From Romanomermis culicivorax (taxonomy: Eukaryota; Nematoda; Enoplea; Mermithida; Mermithidae), in contig CAWUHX010000224.1 of assembly GCA_963922205.1 (NCBI GenBank), positions 1-64,000 on the forward strand: 64,000 bases of DNA, given 5' to 3'. The position numbers and the translations under genes are program-made. Below, one piece after another: positions 1 to 9,668 of this stretch; the stretch's first letter is position 1, and the number at the start of each line of letters is the position of its first letter. The notes beneath the pieces are model-generated. The model ran no database searches and was not told the DNA's origin. It worked only from the letters and a program-made list of their open reading frames with translations.

Positions 1-43
1 ACACACTCTATCAGATTAAGCAGTGGTATCAACGCAGAGTACT
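1..43. other. Residual library barcode and PCR adapter
   Basis: Bases 18-43 read AAGCAGTGGTATCAACGC followed by AGAGTACT. This is the template-switch/ISPCR-type primer that is also used as the amplification adapter in ultra-low-input long-read libraries. Bases 1-16 (ACACACTCTATCAGAT) look like a 16-nt long-read multiplexing barcode; from memory this is a PacBio barcode. This is not genomic sequence. It marks the raw end of a contig and implies amplified DNA from a very small specimen. Confidence 0.93.
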
Positions 44-149
44 CAGGATCAGGATGCCATTTGAAAAGAAATCAAATAATTGGCCATACTAATTCAGTGT
101 TGTGCGATACTGATAACCAAGATCACTCAAAGGGAAGATAGTTGAGGAT

Positions 150-1140
150 TTGGAGAAGCTGCAAACTTGTGCAGTTCAAGCTAGACCTGAGTCTCCTCAA
201 TCGGATGAGAAAGAGTTCAAGGAAGCTTTGTACAATATGCTGGCTAAATCCAACATACCATCAGAGCAATTGGAACAAGCTTTACGATGTCTTGCAAAAT
301 ATAGAGACGTGTTCAGCTTGCCCAATGATCCTCCAACTACTACACCCTACTTGACCTGTAAAATCAATACAGGCGATGCAGCACCTGTGGCAAAAAGGTA
401 CCACAGGACTGCCATAAAATTACGGCCACATGTTTGTGAGCATGTGCAAGACATGCTCAAAAAGGGTGTTATTGAGCCATCAAAGTCGCCTTGGGCAGCC
501 TCCGTTATTCCTTGTAGGTAAAAAGGATGGTACCAAGCGACCAGTAGTGGACTTTATGGGTATAAATGATGTTACCAAGGATGATAAGTATCCCATTCCT
601 AGAATGGATGACTATCTAGACTGTTTAGGTAAAAGCAAAGTTTTATACCACCTAAATCCTCAAATCAGGGTATTGGCAAGTGCCAATGGATGAAGAAAGC
701 AAAGAAAAAACTGCTTTCATATGCCAAGAAGGGCTTTATCAATTTAAAGTCATGCCCTTTGGCCTGAAGAATGCACCAGCCGAGTTCCAGCGTATGATGG
801 AAAGAGTTTTGCATCCATATGTGTGGAAAATCTGTCTAGTTTATATAGACGACATTATTGTGTTCTCAAATACGTTCGAGAACACCTAGTTAATCTAGAG
901 CTAGTCCTGCAAGCTCTAAGAAAGGCTCATTTGACCTTGAAGCTGGAGAAGTGTGAATTCCTGCCTGAGAGAGTTCATTTTTTAGGACATATCTTAAAAT
1001 TCGGATGGAGTTTCCCCAGAACCCAAAAAGGTCAAAGCTATTAATGATTTCCCATTCCCAGAGTCTAAACGAAAACTGCAAAGGTTTTTAGGTATGTTGC
1101 AGTGGTGTAAGAAGTTTCATACCAGGGTTAGCTAAACATG
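150..1140 (+). pseudogene. pol: Reverse transcriptase of Ty3/gypsy pol (frameshifted)
   Basis: This is the polymerase domain that copies element RNA into DNA. Visible motifs in order are a pre-RT linker (150-350), KLRPHVCEHVQDMLKKGVIEP (the thumb-proximal start), KKDGTKRPVVDFMGIND (frame 2), [18 protein letters not shown], and the catalytic YIDD at about 842-853. The sequence moves between frames at about 505, 660, 880 and 1115, so it cannot encode an intact protein. The frameshifts may be old damage or consensus errors at the contig edge. The trailing part (about 1000-1110, ending in a QRFLGMLQW-like stretch) is the usual RT-RNase H connection. Confidence 0.9.
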
Positions 1141-1148
1141 CTGAACCA

Positions 1149-1724
1149 TTGTATAAATTAACTGGGAAGAACTGTGTTTGGGAAATTACGGAGGTTCACC
1201 ATCAGGCTTTTAGGAGCCTAAAAGAAGCACTATTGTCAGTGTCATTTCTCAGGTATCCAGTTTTGGACGGGTCTGCGGACTTTGTCCTTCAGACAGATGC
1301 CAGCGGAACGGCACTAGGAGCAGTCTTTTACCAGGAGACCAAGTCTGACCGCTGGGTAATTGCTTATAATAGTAGAATTTTAAAAGCGGACGAGAAAAAG
1401 TGGTCAGCCACAGAAAGGGAGTGCTTGGCAATAGTCTATGGTTTAAAGTTATACAAGCACTACCTAGCAGGTCATAGGGTGATCATAAGAACTGATCACA
1501 AACCTTTGTTTTCAATGAAGGTCAATGCCATGACCAATGGTAAGTTGAAGAGATGGTACTCATTCATCTCTCAGTTCAACCATAAGCTAGAGTATGTGCC
1601 TGGAAAACAGAATGCCATGGCAGACTTTTGTCCAAGATGGATGAACCAGACGATCAAGTGGAAAAGATACCGCCAAAATGGGAACACATGTTCTCAGAGG
1701 ATAAACAAGAGTCTGGAAATCTGA
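1149..1724 (+). pseudogene. pol: RNase H domain of Ty3/gypsy pol
   Basis: 191 residues are open in one frame. LQTDASGTALGAVF carries the first catalytic Asp, SATERECLAIVYGL the Glu, and IIRTDHKPLF the third acidic position. The LEYVPGKQNAMADF tail is typical of gypsy RNase H. It removes RNA from the RNA-DNA hybrid during reverse transcription. This segment is the best preserved part of the left pol copy. It is preceded by a frame change at about 1115 and followed by an acidic, Lys-rich linker that meets stop codons after 1722. Confidence 0.9.
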
Positions 1725-2339
1725 AAGATCTTGAGGCACAGCTTATTGAGAAAAAAGCATCTCAATTTGGTAAAGAGATTCAGAATTCTGACAGATCGGA
1801 ATCCTGAAGACGGTACTCTGTTATATCCAGAGCCAAAAGATAAGAAAAAATCAGAGGACTGATATAAGTCCGAGATTTACCCAAATTTATCCAGAAGATT
1901 CTGAGGGTGATCCAGAATCAATTTTGCCTGCAGGACTTCGTGAATGCCGTAACTACAAGGAGCATGGCGAAAGAAGCGGAGAAGAGTGATCAGGCTCAGA
2001 TCCAGCCTGATGGCAATCAGGGTAAGGAAAAGGTAAGTAGGGGAAACCAGGAAAAAAGTAAGGAAAAAAGAGTTACCTGGTTATACCCAGAAAAAGAACA
2101 TGAGTTTACTTTGGCAGACCCCAATGAAAATGAGTTGCCAAAAGGGCTAATTAGAGATGATCTCATGGCCCTCTTGCAGAGAAAGGACGAGGTATTATGA
2201 CCATACTTTGATAGATTGGGTCCAAATGGGACAACCAAGTATCACAGTGGATTTTATATCCAGAATGAAGTGTTATACCGCGAAGCTGGACAGGGATCGG
2301 ATGATCAAGGTGGTCGTCCCGTCCCTGCCTAAGGGACAA

Positions 2340-3362
2340 TACTTTGCACCAGTATCACGGTGCCGTAATGATGACTCATCAGGGGTTCAAACGGACCCTT
2401 GCTATGATTAAAAAACGGTTCTGGTGGCCTGGAATTGAAAAGGATGTCAGGCACTGGATAAAATTTTGTCCAGTATGTCAAATGGCTAATCAGGGAAACA
2501 CGGTAATTCCTCCACTGATACCAATTATTCCACAAGGTCCTTTTGACATAGTATCAGTGGATATCGTGGGTATTTCTCCACTTAGTGAGAAGAGACCGTA
2601 TGTCATAGTCTTTTAGGGACTATTTTACAAAGTGGGTTGAAGCTGAACTGATCCCGGATCAGTCAGCTAGCACCGTTGTAGATACTTTTCTACAATCTAT
2701 TGTATTTAGGCACGGGACTCCACAGAGACTACTCAGCGATAGAGGAGGTTGTTTTACCTCAGATCTGATGAAAGAGATCTGCAAGTTATTAGAGTGTCAA
2801 AAAATTTATACAACAGCCTACCATCCACAAGGTAATGGTATGGTAGATAGGTTCAATCAGACACTCATTAAACAGCTCAGAAAGGTGGCCATTGAGGAAA
2901 AATATAATTGGCCAAGATACTTGAGAGCCATGGTGTTTGCATATAACACTACACCACATGCAGCCAACGGGGCAATCCCCATTTTCATTGCTTAGAGGTC
3001 ATGAGGCAACCTTCAGGTTAAACTTATCGAAAGCATATGACATTGTAATGCCGGACAGCAATGCAGAGGCATACAAATTTGTGTTGACCAATCATTTAGT
3101 CAACTTATACGAGGATATTGCCAAAAATATCCAGAGTGCTGCCGAAAAATCAAAGAAATACTTCGATAAAAAGTCAAAACAAAACAGGTTCAAGAAAAAT
3201 GATTGGATTCTGCTCAAAGTAGACAAGCAGAAAAAATTAGGACTACTATGGTCCGGTCCGTTCATAGTTACGGACATATCGTGAGAAGCGGAGAACGTTG
3301 TCACCATTGTACATTGGGACAACCTGCTAAATCACCAAACTGTTTCAATCAGCAGGTTGTAA
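2340..3362 (+). pseudogene. pol: Integrase of Ty3/gypsy pol (frameshifted, one catalytic residue changed)
   Basis: The HHCC zinc domain is visible as YHGAVMMTHQGFKRT ... FCPVCQ (2346-2490). The core has Asp in IVSVDIVGIS and Asp in RLLSDRGGCF. The position of the third acidic residue reads NGMVDRFNQT, with Asp (2846-2848) where the family normally has Glu. The frame changes at about 2612 and 2985, and TGA at 3282-3284 interrupts the C-terminal domain. The final stretch ends naturally at TAA near 3362. It inserts the cDNA into the host genome. This copy looks inactive. Confidence 0.88.
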
Positions 3363-3962
3363 CATTTTCGTTACGAGACCACTAGGGTCTTGCCACGAAT
3401 AGCCCGAGCCAATCAGGACGCGCCACGTGACGAAAATACGTCAATTTCCAATATGGCACAAACAGTTACAACTGGAGCGCCAAACCAAATGAAATCATTT
3501 GGAAATTCGCTCAAGGCGAATCTATGCACGATCTCGCGCTGATTTTTTTTTTAATTGTGTACATATCTCGCGCACGTAGGTACTAAATTTTAATTAAATA
3601 TGTATTATTTTGTAATATTTATCACGTTTAAGTAGTATTCATATTTATTTTGTAAACTTTTCATATTTATTTCAGACTTTGGGAAAAATCCTCGAAATTT
3701 TAGACCAAAGTGACAACCCAAATTATTTTGAAATTTTTCCAAAAAATCTAATTTTCAAATTTTTCATTTTTTCCAAATTCAAATAATAGCTGTCCCGCTT
3801 ATCTGAATTCTAAACTTCCATCGGAAGGAAGAAGTAAAACATTCCCCCAACTGCTATAAAAAGGAAATTAGCAGAACTGCTAGATTAAACTTTTTCAGCG
3901 TTCACAAATTTTAAATTTACAAATTTATTATTCGAAAACAAAAAATTTCGAAGTAGAAAGAA
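3363..3962 (+). promoter_or_regulatory. LTR-like promoter block: CCAAT, E-box, TATA, initiator
   Basis: This non-coding block sits between integrase and the gag-position ATG. It has CCAAT (3409-3413), the palindrome CACGTG (3424-3429), and TATAAAAA (3855-3862). An initiator-like TTCAGC follows at about 3894, 35-40 bases downstream of the TATA box. The arrangement fits a retrotransposon U3/R promoter. LTR ends, primer-binding site and polypurine tract could not be fixed because no second LTR copy is visible in the window. Confidence 0.55.
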
Positions 3963-4083
3963 ATGGGAAAAGGCGCGCGGAACTGCCAACAAGCTCCGAC
4001 GCGCGAGTGGTCGCACACAGAGCGCCACGTCAAATTTGGCAGGGCCCAGCACGGCCAAGATAATCGATTTTTCTTTATTGATG
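3963..4083 (+). CDS. Predicted 5' coding exon of the gag-position ORF
   Basis: The ATG at 3963 has a strong context (A at -3, G at +4) and opens 40 codons plus one base, ending at a consensus donor ATG|GTAAGT (4084). The next long frame has no ATG near its start but has an acceptor TTTAG at 4767-4771. Joining 4083 to 4772 restores phase exactly. The 688-base intron (4084-4771) has stops in the coding frame. The leader is basic (MGKGARNCQQAPTREWSH). Splicing is inferred from signals and phase only. Confidence 0.55.
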
Positions 4084-4771
4084 GTAAGTTTCGAACTTAT
4101 TCTTTATCAAACATTTTTGGAAACCGCAGGTAATGCCCAGAAGTCACTGGAAGACCAGCTCGGCGCCCCAAAGGGCAGACGAGGCTAGAACTTAGAGGGA
4201 ACGAAAAATGGGAGTACTGAGAAGCGGAAGCTCGAAGCCAAGCAGGGAATTTCCAAACTTGGAAATATACCTGATACCACCGAGAGCTATATGATTCAAG
4301 GGAAACCTAGAACCTTGGGTTCAGCCCGTTTAAAAGTTTTTATCATCAAAAAATTTATCAAAAATTATTTATTTTCAAATCAAATCAAATTATATCACTT
4401 TTTCGATATCTAAATCATAAAAAATTATCAATCTCGAGCGCTATAAAAATTGTAAATACAGCACCATAAATGGAGCGTAGTTGGTCGCTCAAGCAGCTGG
4501 TCAGAGATTAGTGTCCGATCAAGTGGTGGACAATAGGATCAGGTCTACCCTCCCCAACATATAGAGGTAGCAAGGGTAAGATTTGGTAAGGTGTTAGTTG
4601 CCTACCAGCTCAATGTTTGTATATCAGTGGCTCACCTAACAACCTGCACTAAATTTATTTTCTGCGAAACTTAACCTGCTTGGTGTTGTGGTGCTGGTGT
4701 AGTATAGACCCAAAAATATGCTGAAAAAAGGGGAATAACCACTAGAATTAATAGTATCTTATAATGTTTAG

Positions 4772-6303
4772 ATTACAACGTCAAGAGGGTTGTGCGAATC
4801 CACGAACTGGATCAGTGGTTCAAGGCCACATTTGGGTACTGGCCGGCTAATCCCAAGGAACCAAGAATGGTAGACATCGGGAAAGTCAGCCAGGTACTCC
4901 ACTTCATCCGAGAAGTTTCAATCTTCAGAGGACAGCCAGTTTGTGGATTCGATGTCGAAAAAGTCCATCAGGATAAAGTCCCCGCCTTGTTCAAAATGAG
5001 AGAGGTCGACAATCTGATGGGAAAGCAATTTGCCCAATATGTGAGCTTCGCGCTAACCAACGGTCAAACGTACGTTATTGATACAACATCAATGATGCTC
5101 AAAGAATGGACCAGCCTCCACGATTTTCTAAATTCCGACATGCTGTTCGCCGGATATTCCGTATTGGAGAATTTGGTGAGTATCTATAATGTATGCGGTG
5201 CAGGACGAGATAATAAGGACAGAGATAAAACTGTGCCCTTAAGGGAATTTCTTAGGAAGACCAAGGGTCGATACTTTGATTTAGACGGTTTCGCCCTAAC
5301 CATGGTAGGGGTTAACCTGGAGAAAAAGTGTTTTCAGACAGGTATTTGTCCCGAAACCTTTCGGTTAAAGGGACTGTTCATGGAATTTTATTTGATAGAC
5401 GTGGGCCCTTATCAGTATGATTTTTCACTAAAGGTGAACCGTGATCAGTTTGCCAAAAGAGGTATATTGCCGGAAGAGCTTAGGTACGCTGGTCTAGATG
5501 CATATTACTCTTTATTGGTCATGTTTGCCGCGATTCACTATGGCATGGCTGATCAGCTGCTAATGCAAATGCAGATTTTCGATCATGACAAGGTTGATCC
5601 CAAACAGATCAATACCCTTGCCTTACACTTTTACCAACAATATTTAATGATTCCAGGCAACGTGAATAGAGAAATGGGGCTAGGCACCCCAGTAATGGAA
5701 ACTGATCGGGTACAGCCTAACATGGTCTATCACATGATGAAATGTGAAATGTACAACCGTTGGGCCGTACAAATGCAGGGAAATAACACCGGTTATTATA
5801 CCGCACCTACGGATGTTAACCCCGTCTGTCCACAGGGAGTTCAATTGCCGAGTGGTTTTTATCCACTGCTCCCCAGAGATAGTAAGCCAATGAAGGACGA
5901 CGGATACACTGAAGACAGTGATCCCGACGAAATCCAGGACATTCAGATACCAGACTGGGTTAACATCGCAAAGGATATCTTGGAAAATCTCAAGTCAGGT
6001 GGAAACTATTGGGATTTAGACGGTAAGATTTCTTTGACGTTATACGAAAACGCTAAGCTATACTGGCAACAAGCCGGGAAGCCCGATGACATCCCACAGG
6101 AAGTGTTTTCATCTAATAACCATTACCCAGTGGGTATTGAAGGTCATAGACAGACCTATAAGACCAATTTTTATATGCCAAATTTGGCCAAAATTTCAGG
6201 TATGTTAGATGAGCAAAACTTTGCGGAGTTAGAGGTCATCTGTAAGTTCATGCCATTGGCCTATCACTTGGCATGGCCTCACTCAAGAGCGGAGTGCGAT
6301 TAA
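4772..6303 (+). pseudogene. Gag-position ORF, part 1: DEDDy 3'-5' exonuclease-like domain
   Basis: About 510 codons are open. Counting from the GTG at 4792 as residue 1: motif I is [10 protein letters not shown] (Asp54, Glu56), followed by an [14 protein letters not shown] strand. The motif II position reads [13 protein letters not shown], with Asn127 where DEDD enzymes have Asp. Motif III is [14 protein letters not shown] (Tyr232, Asp236). The order and the YxxxD motif match the RNase D/WRN/EXD2/MUT-7 exonuclease fold; loss of the motif II Asp suggests weak or no catalysis. The remaining 260 residues are unrecognised. It ends at TAA (6301-6303), after which the same frame stays open. Such a domain is not a usual part of Ty3/gypsy Gag, so family assignment by position is tentative. 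Confidence 0.65.
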
Positions 6304-7740
6304 GAAACTAGCGCTCTGCTGAATTATAGCTTTTTAAATAGTTATACTAGAGAAGGACAGGAAATGATAAAGCGAATGTCCTGGAAGTCAGGCGACCACC
6401 TGGCTTATTATTTAGAGCTAGCAGCAATGCTACCGCCGTCGGAACCCTGCTTTCCATCTAAGAAAGGGGTATACGCGTGGCAAAATCTGTTTGGATTAGT
6501 CCTGCTACAATTTCGAGAAGCCGAAGAAATATTGCAAATCGGCGATGACAAATCACTATTGAAGAACGAAGCCTACAAGGTAAACCCTTACTATTATGTA
6601 ACCTTTTACTATGTAGGCTTCGAGACTTTGACACCGAGACTGTGGTATCCGATGAGGGAAGACGCATCGCCGACTGATTATCCAATGACCTACGCACCAC
6701 GCAACCCGCTCGAGCTCAGACTGGAGTTTGTCAGCAAAAGCTTCTGGGGGAGGACAATTGCTTCGGAGATGCCTGGGTATACGCTAACCTATACCCCAGC
6801 CAGTGAGTTGGTATCTAAAGTACCATTAAATCGTCCCCCTACTTCCCAAACGGCGCAAGCCGGAGGGACGGGACAAGTTAAAACGCAGCCGCAAGCGCCA
6901 GCGCCAGTGGTCAAAGCTACACAACCAGCTTTGGACACTGCTGCTATGCAAGCAGTCGCAGTAGTAGTCGTGGTGCCGCCGCCAACGCAACCAGCGGTGG
7001 CACAGCAGACTCTGATAGCCCAGATACAGCAGCCGGCCGAGCCTGCGCCAGAAGTCGTCACAATTATGCAATCGGTACCTCCGGCACCAGCTGTTTTGCC
7101 ACCTAAAGTAAAGCAGCTTTTGCCCAAGATACGAAATTCAGACTCTGAGTCCAGTTCAGAGGAGGATGTTGATGAAGAAGAAGAAGGCGAAATTCTGGAA
7201 TCTGAGGGCCAGACATCGGAAAACAAGGATGCGATGGAGGTCAAAACTCAGAAACAGGCTGTTGAGGAGGAGAAAATCCAGACTCAAATCGATGAAGCAG
7301 TGACAAAAATGTCAGAAATTGATGTCAGACTGGAAAAGATGCAAGAGGCATCCCAGGAGATACCCGTGAAAGCCAAAGATCCTAGGGATCATGATAGACA
7401 AGCGAAGCAGGAGGCCTTACAGGCCAAAATCCAAGAGCAAAGAAGGTTGACGCAGCAGGAATTCCTGCATCAGAGGGCAATTCAGAGAAAGCTGAAGGAG
7501 CAGGCATTAGCCGATGACAGCTCAGATTCAGCTATTGCAGCAACAGAGCTGATGAAGAGGGGAAGAATTGCAGAGGAAGGAATCCTTGGAGTTTATTCCC
7601 CAGATAAAGTTCGGCAGATGTTAGCTGAAGGTATGTCGGAAAAATTTATCCGACACTTGGCCAGAGAAAAAGTAAGGCGTACTAAAAGGATATGTAAGGC
7701 CAGACAACGCAGACTTGCAGCTCAAGGTCAGCAGCAATAA
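6304..7740 (+). pseudogene. Gag-position ORF, part 2: Pro/Ala-rich, acidic, coiled-coil segment
   Basis: This continues the part 1 frame directly after TAA 6301. The first possible ATG is 6364, but the 20 codons before it are open too. The first ~150 residues look globular and aromatic-rich ([17 protein letters not shown]). Then come a long Pro/Ala/Val/Gln tract (residues ~155-260), an acidic run ([17 protein letters not shown]), a Gln/Glu/Lys-rich predicted coiled coil, and a basic tail ([17 protein letters not shown]). The layout is that of a structural protein with a nucleic-acid-binding end. It ends at TAA 7738-7740 after a Gln run. I recognise no family. Confidence 0.55.
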
Positions 7741-8097
7741 GGAGCGGCCGCCACCAGTTCTGAAAACGACGCCTACGATACGGCCGAAGAGACTACGACC
7801 CTGGAATATTCGACAAGTCAAAAGTTGAGAACGGAGACTACAAAAAGTCAAACGAGGACGGAGACTGCAAAGAGTCAGACGCGAATGGAGACCTCCAAAG
7901 GCCAGACAAAATCGGATAGGACAACAGCGTCCACTGCAACTGCTTTGTACACTCAGACGCGAACGGTATCGAAAACCAGCGGAGAGGTTAGTACGTCATC
8001 TGGCAAGAGTAAATCCATGCCTACCAGCTATACCGCAAGAAGCAGCAAACCTGCGTGAAGCGTTTTGGTAAAGCCCGATCTTGAATAGGAGGAAAAA
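7741..8097 (+). pseudogene. Gag-position ORF, part 3: Thr/Ser-rich linker with 27-bp tandem repeat
   Basis: The frame is the same as parts 1 and 2. An acidic start (SSENDAYDTAEETTT) is followed by three degenerate 9-residue repeats (RTETTKSQT, RTETAKSQT, RMETSKGQT) encoded by a 27-bp tandem repeat at about 7828-7908. A Ser/Thr-rich stretch follows. TGA (8056-8058) and TAG (8086-8088) lie nine codons apart, and the frame is open on both sides. Low complexity makes function unreadable; it looks like a flexible phosphorylatable linker. Confidence 0.5.
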
Positions 8098-9300
8098 TTG
8101 ATCAAGAAGGTCAAACTGAATGTGGTGGTCATCAGACCGGAAAGGGAGCCACAGCAGTTTGTCACTCCTGGCCAATTGGCAGAAACTCTGATTGATTATT
8201 GGGAGTGGCAATGGGAACAAAGGCGTTTAATTGGGCCGATCTCATTCGAAAATCCAGAGGTCGCCAATTATTTTGCCTTTGATCGCCAGGAACAGCCGAT
8301 CATTTATAGAATGGTCAATGATGCCATGGCCGAAATCCATGAAAATTACCGCCAACAGTTCGAAATGGAGGGCAGATTTATGTTTGACGGAGAGCGCGTC
8401 CCTGAGGAAATTTGGGAATGGATTATTTTAGTTCTTATCCCGAGATGGCTTCAGGACTATGATGCTTCAGACGTCTTTACGGCCATTAGGTATGTGACCC
8501 TAATGATCTTTCTACAGTTGGATTTCGCGCCCATCACGCCAATGGCAATTGATAGGTGGTATGCCCAGGCGTGTTCGTTTGCGAACAGACAACTAGTCGT
8601 TGAGGCCCAGGGAAACCGCGTAGACGATGTCTACATTGCAGCCTTTAATCAGTACATCTTTATGGGCTCGCAAAGGTTAAACCAGATGGGTGTTAAGAGG
8701 AAGGCACCAGGTGATGACAGGTCGCAAGGTGATAAATATCAGCGAATGGCTGCCAAGAGCCCAAGTAAGTTCAAGGTGCCTAGACTCCCTCTGGCTAAGA
8801 AACAACCACCGATGATACAACAATCGTCTACTGCGACCAGCCAGAGGTCGTATAGTGAAGCTGCTAGCACTTCCTATAAAAGTCCGCTTTCTCGTTCATC
8901 ATCAAAATCTCTCAATTCAACTGTCCGGACTCAAAAACCTCACCGCAGCAGCTCCACTAGCAGTGGCCCAACACAAAGGCAGCAGGGGAGAGACGATATG
9001 TTCTCAAACCCGGCCCCGTATAGGGCTAGACCGGAGTATGACCAAGGTCAACCCAGAGGAGGCTTCAGAGGGCGCCCTCAGCGACCCTATAGAGGCCGAG
9101 GAACCTGGCAATACCACCGTCAAGACCCGGAGGCCCAGTTCCATAATCCGAATTTCGAGCCACTTGGTAGACGCAGTGGAAGCCAACAAGGCCATAATCA
9201 AGGCCAGGATGGAGGTCAGACCCGAGGCCAACCAGGCCAGAGGGGATACTATCGAGGTAGACCTCGAGGTGGTTACCGTGGCGGCGGGCAGCAGCAGTAA
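8089..9300 (+). pseudogene. Gag-position ORF, part 4: helical domain plus RG/RGG-rich tail
   Basis: About 403 codons run from TAG 8086 to TAA 9298-9300. There is no usable N-terminal ATG (the first Met is ~75 residues in), so this part only makes sense as a continuation of the upstream frame. Residues 1-200 are helical and Trp-rich ([28 protein letters not shown]), capsid-like in composition. From ~210 it is Ser/Lys-rich with [17 protein letters not shown]. The last ~90 residues are Arg/Gly/Gln-rich ([16 protein letters not shown]). No CCHC zinc knuckle is present; RGG boxes replace it, as in Gags of some other elements. RNA binding is inferred. Confidence 0.55.
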
Positions 9301-9668
9301 TTAGCCGCACAAATTTTGGCCCAAAAATCATCTTTTCGCATTTATTTTTATTAATTTCATAAAATATAAAATCCAAAAACACTAATAAAATCACAAAAAT
9401 CCAAAAAAAAATCAAAAAAACAAAAAATCCAAAAATATTATTTAAATTTTCGGTGCTGCTGGCCATCTAAAAATTTTCTTTTGACAAAACCGGTGCAAAA
9501 CGCAACCGCAAAAACATTTTAAATTTTTGGCCACATTTTTTGCTCAATTTTTAGCGCATTTTAAATTTTGTGATACTCGTACATTCCCGCGTCGTCTTTT
9601 TGTATCCTAATATAATCTCGTATTTTAGTTTAATTTAGAAAAAATAGAGACGCGGGAAATCGATTTGC
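9301..9668. other. AT-rich spacer with poly(A) signal and 10-bp hairpin
   Basis: After the gag-position stop comes an A-rich stretch with AATAAA at 9384-9389. Farther on, TTCCCGCGTC (9584-9593) is the exact reverse complement of GACGCGGGAA (9649-9658), giving a 10-bp stem with a ~55-base AU-rich loop. I see no coding potential. The hairpin could be a transcript 3'-end or a packaging-type structure, but nothing in the sequence decides that. Confidence 0.5.

Noticed and set aside
6789..7244. 151-codon minus-strand frame opposite the Pro/Ala-rich segment
   Set aside because: Antisense shadow of a Pro/Ala/Glu-biased coding region; Gly/Cys/Ser-rich with no motif.
8086..8100. AGGAGG six bases before a TTG, looking like a bacterial ribosome-binding site and start
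   Set aside because: The setting is eukaryotic (introns, HECTD1, Axin) and the frame is open upstream apart from single stops, so this is a coincidence within a decayed long ORF.
9065..9466. 133-codon minus-strand frame with hydrophobic start
   Set aside because: The hydrophobic part is translation of the A-rich spacer and the rest is antisense to the RGG-coding tail.
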